Assembly: GCA_964450495.1 (NCBI GenBank)
Contig: CAYVFU010000009.1
Location: 13,416-77,415 of the forward strand
Length of the DNA: 64,000 nucleotides
Origin: CALFUK01 sp964450495
GTDB taxonomy: Bacteria; Bacteroidota; Bacteroidia; Chitinophagales; Saprospiraceae
Direction: 5' to 3'
Shown: piece by piece, positions 8,774 to 18,935 of the stretch
How positions within the stretch are numbered: position 1 is the stretch's first letter
Layout: each line of letters opens with the position of its first letter
Notes under the pieces: generated by a model
What the model was told of the DNA's origin: nothing
The model's database searches: none
The model's input: only the letters and a program-made list of their open reading frames with translations
Position numbers and translations under genes: made by a program

Positions 8774-11700
8774 TCAAGGTGCAGGAACTGAAGCAGAGCA
8801 ATTTTCAATTGTTGCAAGAAATGTAGCTCCTAACTCTACCTCAAATCCGCCATCTAAGTCTATATATTGAGCAGCATGATAATTTGATTCTAAAGGAGAT
8901 GGTACAATACCTGTTGAGCTAATGGATAAATCTGTTGCAATAAGCGTATCCTGAGTATGTGTATCAGTGTACACAACTGGAGGTCCTCCGCAAAGAGTTA
9001 TTGCTTTATTATAAGCACAATCTAAAGCGGCAGCATGGTTTAGTACACCTCCGCTTGCTACTACAGAAGCTAAAGAAGAGTAGACGTCAACTGAACTAAG
9101 AATACAATCTTTAACATCAGTCGATGATAGAGCAGGGTATTTTGCTCTGATTTCCGCAGCTGTTTTTGTGACAAGTGGTGCAGAAAAAGAGGTTCCGGAT
9201 TCTATTTTAGTCATGGTGTTAATATCCATAACTTCTACGGACCCATTCGCCAATAAGTCAACATTTAAGTTACCATAATTTGAAAATGGACTTAAGCTAG
9301 GCGTTCCTCCTTCCAACTGAAAAGATCCAACTGTAATGATATTTGCGAAGTTGGCATTTGCTGGATATTTTGAAAATACATCAATGTTTTTTTCTCTGTT
9401 TCCTGCAGATGTGACGACCAAGACATCTCGTTGTCTAGCATAATTTAGAGCATCTTCTAATGTCTTAGGAATGGGGCCATCCAACAGGAAACCCCAACTT
9501 AAATTCATGACATCAGCCCCATTGTTGGCTGCATAGTAGATTGCACAAATGGCTTTGAATAAAGTACCGTTGTCTGATTCAAAGAATTTAAGATTCATCA
9601 AGTCCATGTTTACGTTTTGATTAAAGTCATTCACAGCAACACCAGCGACACTCGTCCCGTGACCTTGTGCATCAACTACATTTCCAATTTGGTTTAAAAA
9701 GTCGTAACCAGAATTGTCATTCAAATAGCAATTGGCACCATCCGGACTGGCTGGGTTATTCCAAGTGGCGTTATTTAGGTGCGGATTATTTTGATCAAAA
9801 CCTGAATCGATGATAGCCACATTGACTTGTGGATCATTTACTTGAGGATTATAAGGCAGACCTAAGGGCACAAAACCAGCCTGATTTGCACACTGTCCTT
9901 CGATTGATTCTTCTGTAACGATAACTTGAAAAAATCCTCCATTCGGACCAGGTACATAGACCAAAGAAGTGACAATGTTTTGAGAATGACAAGTTTGATC
10001 TTCCAGTAAGAAATTATAATCAGTTCCATCAACGTCTGCTTTATTTCGTGCTGTCAGTTTAGTACATTCTAGCTCAACGGGTGTGGATGCTCTCCAAAGT
10101 TGTATTGAAGGATCTGTACATTCACATTCGTCAATAAGAGTAGCACCTTCTGCTATTAAGTCATTTGTAATAGTTTGAATCTGAGCAGCTGATAAGCCAG
10201 CTTCATACTGAACGATAAATTCATTCGCCGTTCTGTTTTCAACAATATCTTCACAAATAATCCAATCGGCAGTATCAGTAGGTAGTTGCATGAGATTTAG
10301 CGCAACATTCTGAGGAAAGAGATCAAATTTGTCAAAAATTCGGAAGTAAATATCATCTCCTGGCGTCAATTCAGCAATAGGAAATTGATGAGGATAAGCA
10401 AATAGTGAATCACATTTTTCGAAAGTCAGTGTTCCACACGTACCAGTATATACTTCCACCATCGGATTCATGAAAGTATAATCAGGAATCATTTGAAGCA
10501 TCAATGCTCCACTGGCCGGAACAGTTGATTTCGTCCATATATCACGTGCATCTGATTGACCTAGAAATGGCGTACAACCTACATATGGTTCTGCACTCGG
10601 AGTAGCTGTTTCCAGCGAAAAGATAGTAAAGTCAGTAGGACAATCATTTGCGTCTAGTGGCAACTCATACGCACCAGCACACTCATCTTGATTGACACAG
10701 CTTGAAAATGAAGACGTGTTGCCATTCGAATCAGTTACTGAGGCTAATATATTTCCAGTGATTGTCGTTGGACCAAATGACCACATGCCAAGGTTGTTGA
10801 CAACTGCAGACCCGAGATATGTTTGGGGTTGGCACACTGTACAATTAGACTGATCGTAAAATAATTCAACAGTAGAATTTGGAGGCCCTGTACCACTAAT
10901 GGAACTTCCTGTAGATTGGATTATTGGTGGAGCTATATTGTTATTTCCATTATTAAATACGGCACCATTAACATTACAGAAGATCGAATTTTGTGAAATG
11001 GTATTTTGTATGAACGGAGGGTCATAAATGGTGATGCCAAAGGAGAAATTGTCAGAAATCGAATTGCTAAAATCTGAAGATCCACCAACGACATTGTCAG
11101 AACCGTCAAGGACGATTCCAACTACATTGAGCCAAATATCATTACCATAAATTTCAACGTTATTTGTTACCCAGATTCCCATTTGTGTATGACCTCTAAA
11201 TGTGTTCCCACGATTTTGAGTTTTTGATCCACCAATGATAATGTTGCTTGTATTTTGCCCTTCTACATAAACACCTGCACTGTTGCTGCTAAAGCTATCT
11301 CCAAACACATTACTCTGTATCATTACATCTGATAAATTATCAGTTGCTCCTCTTACTCCAAATCCATTGTCAAAAAATGAATTACCTTTTCCTGGGCCAC
11401 CTATTGTAATATCGGATTGTACATTAGTAGTGTCAATTAAAATGGCAGTCGAAAAATCAACAAACCTTAACCCAAAAACTGAGATGTTGTTTCCTTGGAC
11501 ATGAAGACCATTAAAAAAAGTAGAACCTACAATTTCTATGATTCCATTATACCAATTAGGTTGTGTGGTTGCATCTATAGTGATATTATTATTAAATAAG
11601 TTTGGCAATTCACTTTGCAAATTAATCGTTTGTTGTCCAGCTCCAGCAATATTGAACGCGATAAGACCTGGTGAGTTATTGGCTTCAATGATGGCTTCTC

Positions 11701-11881
11701 GTAGACTGCAATGCACTTGATCACAAGATCCTATTACAGCATCATCCGTAGTATTTACAATGTACACTTGTGCAATAGTTGATGAACTAAAATACAATAC
11801 GAAAATCAGTGTAACTAGCTTTTGCAATATGTCAACTTTAGGTTTTTGATTTTTTGGCTTATAGTTTTCTATTGAGATCAT
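8774..11881 (-). CDS. Secreted beta-helix / subtilisin-like (S8) serine protease with C-terminal coathanger-like domain
   Basis: The 1035-aa protein has a signal peptide after a charged N-terminus (LVTLIFVLYFSSSTIAQ), a CSLREAI motif (about 60) starting a right-handed parallel beta-helix of about 300 residues, a Cys-containing beta domain (about 400-530), and an S8 protease domain. The catalytic triad is complete: Asp in AIIDSG (about 690), His in GHGTSVAGVAV (about 740), Ser in SGTSFSAP (about 895); the oxyanion Asn is in TSAGN. The last 75 residues, with TDLSISSTG and IENCSASVPAP, match the C-terminal domain of the M43 and reprolysin-like proteins. It heads a likely operon with the CHAT gene. 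The reading of an exported, surface-active protease is firm; the substrate is unknown. Confidence 0.85.
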   Translation of the reverse strand: MISIENYKPKNQKPKVDILQKLVTLIFVLYFSSSTIAQVYIVNTTDDAVIGSCDQVHCSLREAIIEANNSPGLIAFNIAGAGQQTINLQSELPNLFNNNITIDATTQPNWYNGIIEIVGSTFFNGLHVQGNNISVFGLRFVDFSTAILIDTTNVQSDITIGGPGKGNSFFDNGFGVRGATDNLSDVMIQSNVFGDSFSSNSAGVYVEGQNTSNIIIGGSKTQNRGNTFRGHTQMGIWVTNNVEIYGNDIWLNVVGIVLDGSDNVVGGSSDFSNSISDNFSFGITIYDPPFIQNTISQNSIFCNVNGAVFNNGNNNIAPPIIQSTGSSISGTGPPNSTVELFYDQSNCTVCQPQTYLGSAVVNNLGMWSFGPTTITGNILASVTDSNGNTSSFSSCVNQDECAGAYELPLDANDCPTDFTIFSLETATPSAEPYVGCTPFLGQSDARDIWTKSTVPASGALMLQMIPDYTFMNPMVEVYTGTCGTLTFEKCDSLFAYPHQFPIAELTPGDDIYFRIFDKFDLFPQNVALNLMQLPTDTADWIICEDIVENRTANEFIVQYEAGLSAAQIQTITNDLIAEGATLIDECECTDPSIQLWRASTPVELECTKLTARNKADVDGTDYNFLLEDQTCHSQNIVTSLVYVPGPNGGFFQVIVTEESIEGQCANQAGFVPLGLPYNPQVNDPQVNVAIIDSGFDQNNPHLNNATWNNPASPDGANCYLNDNSGYDFLNQIGNVVDAQGHGTSVAGVAVNDFNQNVNMDLMNLKFFESDNGTLFKAICAIYYAANNGADVMNLSWGFLLDGPIPKTLEDALNYARQRDVLVVTSAGNREKNIDVFSKYPANANFANIITVGSFQLEGGTPSLSPFSNYGNLNVDLLANGSVEVMDINTMTKIESGTSFSAPLVTKTAAEIRAKYPALSSTDVKDCILSSVDVYSSLASVVASGGVLNHAAALDCAYNKAITLCGGPPVVYTDTHTQDTLIATDLSISSTGIVPSPLESNYHAAQYIDLDGGFEVELGATFLATIENCSASVPAP

Positions 11882-12062
11882 TCGCGGATATTTATTTGTA
11901 AGGAAATTGACGAATAAGGTAAAACGTCTAACTTAAATTATCTTTCAAGCCCGTTTTGGTATCCTTTTAATTAGATAACATTGTACACAAATCTACTAAC
12001 ATTCTAAATGTCATAAATCCCCATTTAGGGTGAAGTTTCAAATATTATGATCAAATGAATAG

Positions 12063-12110
12063 TTCACAACTCCAAAAAGAGCATTCACATATTTGTATCG
12101 GCGGTTCACA
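12063..12110 (+). repeat. Three phased TTCACA boxes, exact 21-bp period
   Basis: TTCACA occurs at 12063-12068, 12084-12089 and 12105-12110, each 21 bases apart (two DNA turns). The second and third copies extend to a 13-base near-identical repeat (TTCACAYATTTGT). A 21-bp period is known for direct-repeat regulator sites such as those of LytTR-family proteins; here the bound protein is unknown. The array lies about 150-190 bases before the reprolysin-like gene and 180-230 before the subtilase gene. Confidence 0.55.
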
Positions 12111-12177
12111 CATTTGTTAAGTATTGGAAAAAAATTCTACTTAGATTGAAGGACAACTTCTAATTTTTAGAAAGTGC

Positions 12178-12197
12178 CAGCACCCGATTTACCTTTT
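12178..12197 (+). promoter_or_regulatory. 20-bp upstream element, copy 2
   Basis: CAGCACCCGATTTACCTTTT matches 17 of 20 bases of the element at 4028-4047, with all three differences being C/T transitions. It ends 58 bases before the ATG at 12256. TACCTTTT may serve as the -7 promoter box. Confidence 0.45.
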
Positions 12198-12255
12198 ACA
12201 GATTGCAAGAACTTTAGAGTAGTGACTAAGATTATTAGTCTAAATTTTTTTGATC

Positions 12256-15200
12256 ATGCTTAAAATTATAGCGAAAATGACTCCATCAATACGAAAAAAT
12301 CAAACATCTATCTCTTTGTTGATTATCTTACTTTTACTGGTATTTGGAAATGGAATTCAAGCACAGCAATTATGGACAATTGAATCTACAAAGCAAGTCA
12401 GTTCGCAGAAATCAAATGCTTACAGTTATGCGGAACAACATCTCAGTATAGGTGCGTCATATAAATTGGCAAGACTGAATACGTCATCTTTCCATGCTTT
12501 ACAAGCGAATTTTAATTCTAAAAAATCAAAGTCTGTCATTCTGCCTTTACCACTGCCTGATGGTACTATTGAAATATTCCAACTCACAGAGTCTTCAAAT
12601 ATGCATCCAGATTTGCAAGCAAAATTTCCGGAAATAAAATCTTACAAAGGGGTTTCCTTAAGTGATGCTAGTACTACAGTGAGTGTTAGTTTTAACCATG
12701 TGGGTATTGACGCTTATATCCGAAAAGCTGATGATGAAGTGATTAGAATTACTCACGGTGATTTTAAAGGAGAAAAAGAACACATCATTTTCTATCAATC
12801 AGATATTAAAGGAGAAGATCATGTCTGTGGTGTCATAAAAGAGATTACTGAGCCAGAAAAACTTTTGGCAAATAATCATAAATTTTATTATTTCACTTGT
12901 GAACTAATCACATTTGATCTTGCTTTTGCAATTACACCAGGACTAGCCAATCTCTTGACAGATGCAAATGGAAATGGGCTAGTTGATGAATCTTTGGCAC
13001 TTATAAATAATAAGGTGACAATGCTAAATGAAAATTTTGGCAGAGAGTTAAGTGTTCATTTTCAATTGGTAGCTAATAATGATCAATTGATGTTCACAGA
13101 TTTATCAGATAATCCTTATACCGAGACTGGTTCGGATCCGACTTTAGCTCTGTTAGCTGAAAATCAAGAAATCATTGATGATGTTATTGGAGAAAATAAT
13201 TATGACGTAGGCCACCTTCTATGGACTGGTTTGGCAGGAGCTCCTGGAGGTCGTGCAGCCCTTGGCGTTGTTTGTGATGATGAAAATAAAGCAAGAGCTG
13301 TCAGTAATACAAATGATGGGACAGTGTTGCATGAGTTTGGACACCAGTTTGATGCGGAACATACCTTTGGGTTAGGATGCGATGAAGACAACATTAATTC
13401 TACTACCGCTCATGAAGTTGGTTGTGGAAGCACAATTATGTCTTACGGTTCTAATCGATTTTTAAATTTCCATGCTTCTTCATTGTCTCGGATGTATTAT
13501 TTTCTTTACACATTAGGCAGTGGCTGCAAATCAAATAGTGTAGATGTTAATGATAGACCGTTGATTTATGAATCTGAAGAAGTTTACGTTCCGATTTCAA
13601 CGCCATACATTCTCTATACGGAAGCGTGGAGTAATGATGGTGATGAGGACCTTACTTACAGCTGGGATCAGATTGATGCCAGAGCAGGCTTTATACCAAG
13701 TAAAGCTCCTTCCAAATTAAATCAACGATATGTCCCTGAAATATGGCAAAAAGAAGATGTCGCCGTTTTTAATGAAGAGGTGCCATCGTCAAATAAGGAG
13801 GTTGATATTTTTAAAACTGTCAGAGACAATAATCCAGCTGGTGGTTGTATGGACATCAAATGGCAAAGATTTAATTTTGACGATAGAGGTGGACCATTTA
13901 GAATAACGAGTGCAGGCCCATCCACTTGGTTGCCTTTTCAAAATTATACCATCACTTGGGATGTGGCTAATACGGATGGACATCCCTTTAATGTAAATTT
14001 CCTGGAAGTCTGGTTAGCTTTCGATGGTAGGAATTTTAATCATTATGTAGGTGACGTCTCCAATGATGGCTCTGCTAGTATCTATATAAATCCGTGCTTT
14101 CCAAACACGACTAAATTACGTGTCATGTTAAGAGCAAAAAATAGTACCTTTTATGATTTCAATGATTACAACATCACTTTCAATTCATCGAGTCTAACAG
14201 TCAATCGATTAGATGATTTTGGTAGTGGGTCTTTGCGATCAGCAATTGAGTGTGCGAACGTAATAGGTGGTAAACAACTTATAAATATAGATCCAAGTGT
14301 GAATGGGACACTAACATTATCGTCACTTCTACCTGATATTGAAGAGCCTGTAAGAATTGATGGTCAAAACGCAAATCTTGTCATTGATGCTAATGGCTTT
14401 GCAACTGGACTTGTCGTTGAAGGATTAGCTTTTCCAGGGCATAATTGGGCTAGCCAAATTTATGGTCTGACAATAGAAAATTTTACTCAACATGGAATTC
14501 GAGTCAATTCAAGTAATAAAAATTGGATTGGTGCAGGTGGTGTATATGCAAATACGATTTATAATGATTTTGGGGGCACCGGTATTTACTTGAATAATTC
14601 GGATCAGAATAGAGTGTTTTCAAACAGTATTACAAATCGAGGTTCAGCAGCTTATGGGATTTCCATAAACAATAGTTTTCTAGACTCTATGTATTATAAT
14701 GAAATCACTGGTTACGATTATGGTATTTCAGTAGGTAATGGATCTTATTTTCATAAAATAAAAGATAACGCCGTCTCATGCAGTAATAATAGAAGTATAC
14801 GTTTGGATGGGAATGCAAATCTCAATATTGCTGCACCAACAATCACTGATATTACAACCACACATGTGACGGGTACAGGTACTGCTCATTTAACAGTAGA
14901 AATTTACATCAGCGATTCTTGTAATGGTATTGGTTGCGATGGTTATAATTACATCGGCTCAGCGCAAATTGATGGTTCTGGTAATTGGTCCGTAGATCGG
15001 AGTGATTTAGATTCCTTTAGCGGATGTACAACCTTAGTAGCAAAAATCTCTGATATATTAGGAGATACGTCTGAATTTTCAGCTTGTTTTACCAACGGGT
15101 ATTGCGTGACAAATACCAACGACAGTGGACCAGGATCTCTTAGAGCAGCTTTGCTTGCAGTTAATAATGATCCCACTGACAAACAAGTCAAATTTAAAAT

Positions 15201-18200
15201 ACCAGGATCTGGAACCCAAACTATATATCCGCTCAGTGCTTTGCCTGCGGTGGGATCAGATGTGCTTTTGTCTGGCACCAACTTTGGAATCCCTGTACAA
15301 TTAGATGGGTCAAATCTGAATGGCAACCAACATGGTTTGATTAAGACTGGAAATGGAGGATTTATAAAAAACATTAAGATCAGAAATTTTCCTCTAGCAG
15401 GGATTTTTATTTCAGGTACAGTTAATGATTTTAGAATAGAGAATACTACTATTACTGAAAATGGTTCATACGGGATAGTAACACATGACAGCAGTACTCA
15501 ATCAAATATCATTATTTACAATAATAAAATTGGGACAGACAGTAATGACAATGCCTTAGGTAATGGAGCTGCTGGAATTAGGCTTTCATCTGTAACAAGT
15601 GTCACCACTCAAGATAATGTGATTGCTTATAATGGAGCGAATGGGATTCACAGTTTGTTATCCTCAAATTTATTGACCACCGAGAACAAGATTTATTGTA
15701 ATGTTGGAGCTTATGGAATCTTTGATGTTTTAGGTAGCCAGCAAGCCGTTGAGCCTCCTGTAATTACTTCTTTCGAAAATGGGGAAATTACTGGCACAGG
15801 TATACCAGGTGCAATAATTGAAGTATTTAGCTTGCCTTTGGATAAATGTGGGGAGTCATGTGCAGAAGGTGGTAATCGCCAAGTAGATGGAAATATTACT
15901 GTTCCAACAAACGGAATATGGAGTGCAACAGCCAATATTTGCGGAGGGTATTCTATAAGTGCTACCCAACGAACAGGAGGACATACGTCAGATTTCTCTT
16001 GGTGCAGTTCTAATAGTGAAATCGTGGTTACCAACACCAATTCATTTGGGACAGGAAGTCTGCTTTGGGCAATAGAATGTGCCAATGATCATATTGGTTA
16101 TGATCGTATTGTTTTTAATGTTCTGGGAAGTGGCCCACATATTTTTGAATTGCCAACATCATCAGGTACTGATAATCACATCACCGATGATTACACAGTA
16201 ATTGATGCAACTACACAGCCTGATTTTACACCAGGTGACATCATAATTCAAGGTGAAAATAACTTCTCAGAAGTATTAGAGGTCTATGCTGATTATTTTG
16301 AAATGTATGGCTGCAAATTTGATTATGGTCGTAAACAACTTCGAATAATAGGTGAGGAATTTATAGTCGAGAATAATATTTTTGAAGGCCCTTCTTCATT
16401 TGATACATATGCGATTTATACAACAGGCTCTGATGGTTTAATTGAGAACAATACTTTCTATGATCATGAAAGTGGAGTTGTTATTGCGAATTCAACTTCT
16501 CTCGTAGAATTAACGAATAATTCATTTACATGTAATGAAGATGCCTTTGAACATACTCCAAATTTTGGAGGCGATGACCCATTTATAGTTATAACAAATT
16601 TCACTTCATTTGAAGTCAGTGGTTCAACTTATCCAGATGCAAGAGTAGAAATCTATGCAGTTGATAATACTGGCTGCAGCGATGTTGAATGTCAAGGTGA
16701 TACATATCTCGGATCTGTCATAGCATTTGGAGGTCTTTGGACATTGAACGCTGATTTATCCTCTGTAAGTAAAGTGACAGCAATCGCGTATAGTACCGAT
16801 AATGGGATGTCAGATTTTGCAGACTGCGTAATTAAAAATACGTGCTTAGAAGTTACTTCTACGAGTGATGGTGGTGAAGGCTCTTTACGTGAAGCGATAA
16901 TTTGTGCTAATAACAATCCGGGACCAGATGAAATATATTTCAATTTACCAGGCAATGGACCTTATGTGATTGATATTCAAAACCCGCTTCCAAAATTGAC
17001 TGATGACTACACAATCATCAATGCTTCCACACAAACAAGTTGGTCGCCTGGTTACATTACAATTGAAGGAGGTGCACAACACATGCCTGTTGGTCTTCAC
17101 ATAGAAGCGAGCCACTGTGCAATTTATGGATTACGAGTATTTGATTTTTGGAGCAGTGGTATATTTGCAGATGGTAACTTTAGTCAGATTGGTGACCTTG
17201 ATAAAGGCAATGTGATTGTAGGCAATGGCGGTGGGATTACTGCTGGCACTAATCATAAAGTGAATATCGAGCACAATTATATTGGAGTAGAAGCTGATGG
17301 GACATCTGCACCAAATAACTGGGACGGAATTTCACTGACAGGTCTTAATAATTTTTCAGATATCTTCAACAATACAATAGGGAACAATGGTTTTTGGGGA
17401 ATTGAAGTTGGTGGTACTGATACGGAGAGAGTAACCATGAAATTTAATTCAATCTATTGTAATGGTTATGGCGGTATCAGATTATTCCAAACTGCCAATG
17501 ATGACGTGCAAGCCCCAACCATAACAAGCATTACGGAAGACAGTATCACAGGAATTGGAAATAATAATATTGACTTTATACAATTGTATGAAGCGGATAC
17601 TGATTGCGGGACACCCGGTTGTCAGGGAAAAACCTTCTTGGGCAATACAACTGCTGATCAATTTTCTGAATGGGTTATTTATGGCAGTTTTGATCAAGGC
17701 AAAACATTTACAGCAATGTCAACAGATGACTTTGGAAATACGTCTGAATTTTCTGAGTGCAGTGCAATACAGCCGTCATGTCTTACTGTGACAAATACCA
17801 ACGATTCTGGTGCGGGTTCACTTAGAGATGCGATTGATTGTGCAAACAGTAATCCACTATTTGATAGAATTGTTTTTGATATACCAGGAAATGTAGGACC
17901 ATATACAATTAACCTCAACTCTACACTGCCAAATATAAACGGAGATCTTGAAATAGATGCAACGACGCAGCCAGACTATTATCCTGGAATGATTATCATA
18001 GATGGATCTGCGATGACCTCAGGTAGCTACGGCATGACAATGTCTGGTGACAATAATAGCTTGTTTGGATTACAAATGCAGAGTTTTTCTCAGAATGCAA
18101 TTCGTGTCTATTCTGGAACAAGTAATGCACAGATTGGAGCTATTGGAAGAGGGAATTATTTCTGTGATAGTGGGTCCGTGGACATTCAGATTTTTAATTC

Positions 18201-18915
18201 TACAGATCTGATTTTTGAAGGGAATCATTTTGGTGAGACCGGTCAAGGTGTTGCATGTGGTGCAGTAGCAGGTACAGGGATATCAGGTAGTTTTGTTGGA
18301 GGAGAGATCAGCTACAATAGTTTTTCTAATCATGGTACTGGAATATTCTTGACTAGTGGTGCTTCGGATGTTCTGATACGATCTAATGCATTCTTTTGTA
18401 ACAGTTCTTCGGGAATAAGATTTGCGACAAACTCTGTGAATAATGGAGTGCAAGCACCGACAGTTACCTTAGCAACTTCAACCGAGGTAAGCGGCATTGC
18501 TCAAGCCGGCGATTACATTGAAGTCTATTACAGTGATGGTGGATGCGCAGGCGGTTTGTGTGAAGGAGAAGAATCTTTGGGCATTACAATAGCAGATGCT
18601 TCTGGTAACTGGACCCTAGGTGGTAGTTTTGATAGTAACGAGAGTGTAACAGCTACAGCTACTACAGGTAACAGTACTTCTAGATTTTCCAACTGTATGA
18701 CCATACCACAGATTTGTCCTGAAGAGATGCTAGTGCAAGCTGATCTGATTGAATCAGGCTCCTATCAAGCAAGTGATTTGGTTATCTCTGGATCAATCGT
18801 CGAACCTGATGCGACAGTAGATTTTAAATCTGGAATTGACATAGTATTGGAATCAGGTTTTGAAACAACAAGTGGATGTACGTTTACTGCTGTGATTGAA
18901 ACATGTCCTCAGTAA
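12256..18915 (+). CDS. Giant secreted reprolysin-like metalloprotease with five CSLREA/beta-helix modules
   Basis: About 2219 residues from ATG 12256 (the frame extends six bases to a TTG; ATG 12277 is also possible). A signal peptide (ISLLIILLLLVFGNGIQAQ) is followed by a pro-like region and a zinc protease domain with HEFGHQFDAEH at about 359 and the Met-turn IMSYGS near 395, as in reprolysin-like (M12B-type) enzymes of Bacteroidota. From about 14193 to 18712 five modules of 275-310 residues follow. Each opens with a VTNTND--GxGSLRxAI-CAN motif, runs through an IDATTQPDxxPG segment and beta-helix coils, and closes with a TGTG--VEIYxxD--C domain. The protein ends in the same coathanger-like domain (VIETCPQ) as the other two proteases. 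Probably a surface-attached or released adhesin-protease. A perfect 13-bp terminator stem follows. Confidence 0.85.
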   Translation: MLKIIAKMTPSIRKNQTSISLLIILLLLVFGNGIQAQQLWTIESTKQVSSQKSNAYSYAEQHLSIGASYKLARLNTSSFHALQANFNSKKSKSVILPLPLPDGTIEIFQLTESSNMHPDLQAKFPEIKSYKGVSLSDASTTVSVSFNHVGIDAYIRKADDEVIRITHGDFKGEKEHIIFYQSDIKGEDHVCGVIKEITEPEKLLANNHKFYYFTCELITFDLAFAITPGLANLLTDANGNGLVDESLALINNKVTMLNENFGRELSVHFQLVANNDQLMFTDLSDNPYTETGSDPTLALLAENQEIIDDVIGENNYDVGHLLWTGLAGAPGGRAALGVVCDDENKARAVSNTNDGTVLHEFGHQFDAEHTFGLGCDEDNINSTTAHEVGCGSTIMSYGSNRFLNFHASSLSRMYYFLYTLGSGCKSNSVDVNDRPLIYESEEVYVPISTPYILYTEAWSNDGDEDLTYSWDQIDARAGFIPSKAPSKLNQRYVPEIWQKEDVAVFNEEVPSSNKEVDIFKTVRDNNPAGGCMDIKWQRFNFDDRGGPFRITSAGPSTWLPFQNYTITWDVANTDGHPFNVNFLEVWLAFDGRNFNHYVGDVSNDGSASIYINPCFPNTTKLRVMLRAKNSTFYDFNDYNITFNSSSLTVNRLDDFGSGSLRSAIECANVIGGKQLINIDPSVNGTLTLSSLLPDIEEPVRIDGQNANLVIDANGFATGLVVEGLAFPGHNWASQIYGLTIENFTQHGIRVNSSNKNWIGAGGVYANTIYNDFGGTGIYLNNSDQNRVFSNSITNRGSAAYGISINNSFLDSMYYNEITGYDYGISVGNGSYFHKIKDNAVSCSNNRSIRLDGNANLNIAAPTITDITTTHVTGTGTAHLTVEIYISDSCNGIGCDGYNYIGSAQIDGSGNWSVDRSDLDSFSGCTTLVAKISDILGDTSEFSACFTNGYCVTNTNDSGPGSLRAALLAVNNDPTDKQVKFKIPGSGTQTIYPLSALPAVGSDVLLSGTNFGIPVQLDGSNLNGNQHGLIKTGNGGFIKNIKIRNFPLAGIFISGTVNDFRIENTTITENGSYGIVTHDSSTQSNIIIYNNKIGTDSNDNALGNGAAGIRLSSVTSVTTQDNVIAYNGANGIHSLLSSNLLTTENKIYCNVGAYGIFDVLGSQQAVEPPVITSFENGEITGTGIPGAIIEVFSLPLDKCGESCAEGGNRQVDGNITVPTNGIWSATANICGGYSISATQRTGGHTSDFSWCSSNSEIVVTNTNSFGTGSLLWAIECANDHIGYDRIVFNVLGSGPHIFELPTSSGTDNHITDDYTVIDATTQPDFTPGDIIIQGENNFSEVLEVYADYFEMYGCKFDYGRKQLRIIGEEFIVENNIFEGPSSFDTYAIYTTGSDGLIENNTFYDHESGVVIANSTSLVELTNNSFTCNEDAFEHTPNFGGDDPFIVITNFTSFEVSGSTYPDARVEIYAVDNTGCSDVECQGDTYLGSVIAFGGLWTLNADLSSVSKVTAIAYSTDNGMSDFADCVIKNTCLEVTSTSDGGEGSLREAIICANNNPGPDEIYFNLPGNGPYVIDIQNPLPKLTDDYTIINASTQTSWSPGYITIEGGAQHMPVGLHIEASHCAIYGLRVFDFWSSGIFADGNFSQIGDLDKGNVIVGNGGGITAGTNHKVNIEHNYIGVEADGTSAPNNWDGISLTGLNNFSDIFNNTIGNNGFWGIEVGGTDTERVTMKFNSIYCNGYGGIRLFQTANDDVQAPTITSITEDSITGIGNNNIDFIQLYEADTDCGTPGCQGKTFLGNTTADQFSEWVIYGSFDQGKTFTAMSTDDFGNTSEFSECSAIQPSCLTVTNTNDSGAGSLRDAIDCANSNPLFDRIVFDIPGNVGPYTINLNSTLPNINGDLEIDATTQPDYYPGMIIIDGSAMTSGSYGMTMSGDNNSLFGLQMQSFSQNAIRVYSGTSNAQIGAIGRGNYFCDSGSVDIQIFNSTDLIFEGNHFGETGQGVACGAVAGTGISGSFVGGEISYNSFSNHGTGIFLTSGASDVLIRSNAFFCNSSSGIRFATNSVNNGVQAPTVTLATSTEVSGIAQAGDYIEVYYSDGGCAGGLCEGEESLGITIADASGNWTLGGSFDSNESVTATATTGNSTSRFSNCMTIPQICPEEMLVQADLIESGSYQASDLVISGSIVEPDATVDFKSGIDIVLESGFETTSGCTFTAVIETCPQ

Positions 18916-18935
18916 GTGGATTATTCTAACAGAAA

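Larger units (their letters stand above)
11882..12255. other. Divergent intergenic regulatory region between two giant secreted protease genes
   Basis: These 374 bases contain no plausible gene. They hold the promoters of the subtilase operon (left) and the reprolysin-like gene (right). On the minus strand, TTTTACCTTATT at about 11912-11925 resembles the TTTACCTTTT element on the other side. Three TTCACA boxes and the shared 20-bp element are listed separately. A CCCCATTTAGGGTGAAG segment lies near 12019-12035. Confidence 0.6.
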
